From an uncultured Pelagibacteraceae bacterium (GTDB taxonomy: Bacteria > Pseudomonadota > Alphaproteobacteria > Pelagibacterales > Pelagibacteraceae): a stretch of DNA of 64,000 bases. The stretch covers positions 1 through 64,000 of the forward strand of contig CACICF010000005.1 in the NCBI GenBank assembly GCA_902584995.1. Reading direction: 5' to 3'. The position numbers and the translations under genes are program-made. Positions 63,757 to 64,000 of this stretch are shown here, in pieces (within the stretch, counting starts at the first letter, position 1; the number at the start of each line of letters is the position of its first letter). Under the pieces are notes generated by a model. It made no database searches. It was given only the letters and a program-made list of their open reading frames with translations, and was not told the origin of the DNA.

Positions 63757-64000
63757 TAAACCTGTTTCTCCGGCATATATACACTTAGACCATCTAGATC
63801 ATCAGAGACCATAATTTGACAACTAAGCCTACTGCTTGAATTTGGTTCATAGGCTTGATCTAGCATGTCATCCTCACCCATTTCTTTGTTTGGTAATTTA
63901 TTATACCAGTCCTCTTTGACATAAACATGGCATGTAGCACAAGACATGCTGCCACCACAATCTGCATCAATACCTGGAATATCGTTTTGAACAGCACCCT
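63756..64000 (-). CDS. 2Fe-2S ferredoxin (adrenodoxin type), partial
   Basis: The frame is open to the right-hand window edge; about 81 C-terminal residues are seen. [16 protein letters not shown] provides three cluster cysteines and [18 protein letters not shown] the fourth, the adrenodoxin/FdxB pattern of alphaproteobacteria. [13 protein letters not shown] precedes. Probable electron carrier reduced by the flavoprotein encoded downstream. The ATG at 63947 is internal, not the start. Confidence 0.92.
   Translation of the reverse strand, partial: GAVQNDIPGIDADCGGSMSCATCHVYVKEDWYNKLPNKEMGEDDMLDQAYEPNSSSRLSCQIMVSDDLDGLSVYMPEKQV

Noticed and set aside
1..64000. tRNA, rRNA, riboswitch, CRISPR or insertion-sequence features
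   Set aside because: Reading the gaps showed no T-loop/anticodon pattern, no rRNA blocks, no spacer-repeat array and no transposase; the gaps are mostly under 120 bases. Short RNAs could be missed without a covariance-model search.

Overview
The window is strongly AT-rich DNA packed with genes on both strands. Gaps are short, start/stop overlaps of 1-35 bases are common, and GTG and TTG starts are frequent. Alphaproteobacterial-type enzymes (class II glutamate-cysteine ligase and matching GshB, 400-residue NAD formate dehydrogenase, short Psd, a DksA with reduced zinc ligands), a GAAC-N7-GAAC LexA box and MKKLLGIIVLGLL-type signal peptides all point to a streamlined marine alphaproteobacterium of the SAR11 (Pelagibacterales) kind. 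That assignment is an inference from gene content and style. I saw no rRNA, tRNA, CRISPR array or transposase.

Layout. 0-3.6 kb: end of an RND exporter, cvpA-like gene, purF and an HD-domain protein. 3.6-10.8 kb: a YyaL-type protein, gshA-gshB, DMT and MFS transporters, an FkbM methyltransferase. 10.8-14.3 kb: a hydroxyacid dehydrogenase, then an accessory block of small exported and membrane proteins. The block is bracketed by an exact 51-bp direct repeat made from the 5' end of a conserved 75-codon gene: a truncated copy on the left, the intact gene on the right. 14.3-22.3 kb: threonine aldolase, amidinotransferase, transporters, an Fe-S scaffold, HPP protein, formate dehydrogenase, msrA and an MDR reductase. 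22.3-32 kb: oxidoreductases, then a photolyase / DCC / DUF2256 / SDR / DUF3833 / CFA-type methyltransferase / DUF1365 / COG2907 flavoprotein cluster that resembles light- and singlet-oxygen-response clusters of other proteobacteria. 32-38.6 kb: 5-oxoprolinase (pxpA divergent from pxpBC) and a TRAP transporter with a terminator hairpin between dctP and dctQ.

38.6-47.8 kb: TerC, panB, gloA, guaA, a TPR protein, a guaB without CBS domains, rlmE, a glycosyltransferase-like gene, pssA-psd (phosphatidylethanolamine synthesis) and icd. 47.8-54.9 kb: alaS, recA (with a LexA-like box), a TolC-family channel, a glycerate-kinase-like protein and two GFA-family zinc proteins. 55-64 kb: SOS-controlled umuDC with a clear LexA box, a DUF1501/DUF1800 pair, two envelope glycosyltransferases with a tiny membrane protein between them, dksA, a glutathione transferase, an FNR-type flavoprotein and the end of a 2Fe-2S ferredoxin gene cut by the window edge.

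Themes. Glutathione and its turnover (gshAB, gloA, GST, two GFA proteins, 5-oxoprolinase), oxidative and light damage (msrA, photolyase cluster, recA, umuDC) and one-carbon oxidation (formate dehydrogenase) recur. The most unusual region is 12.1-14.3 kb, which looks like the scar of a small integrated or recombined element.
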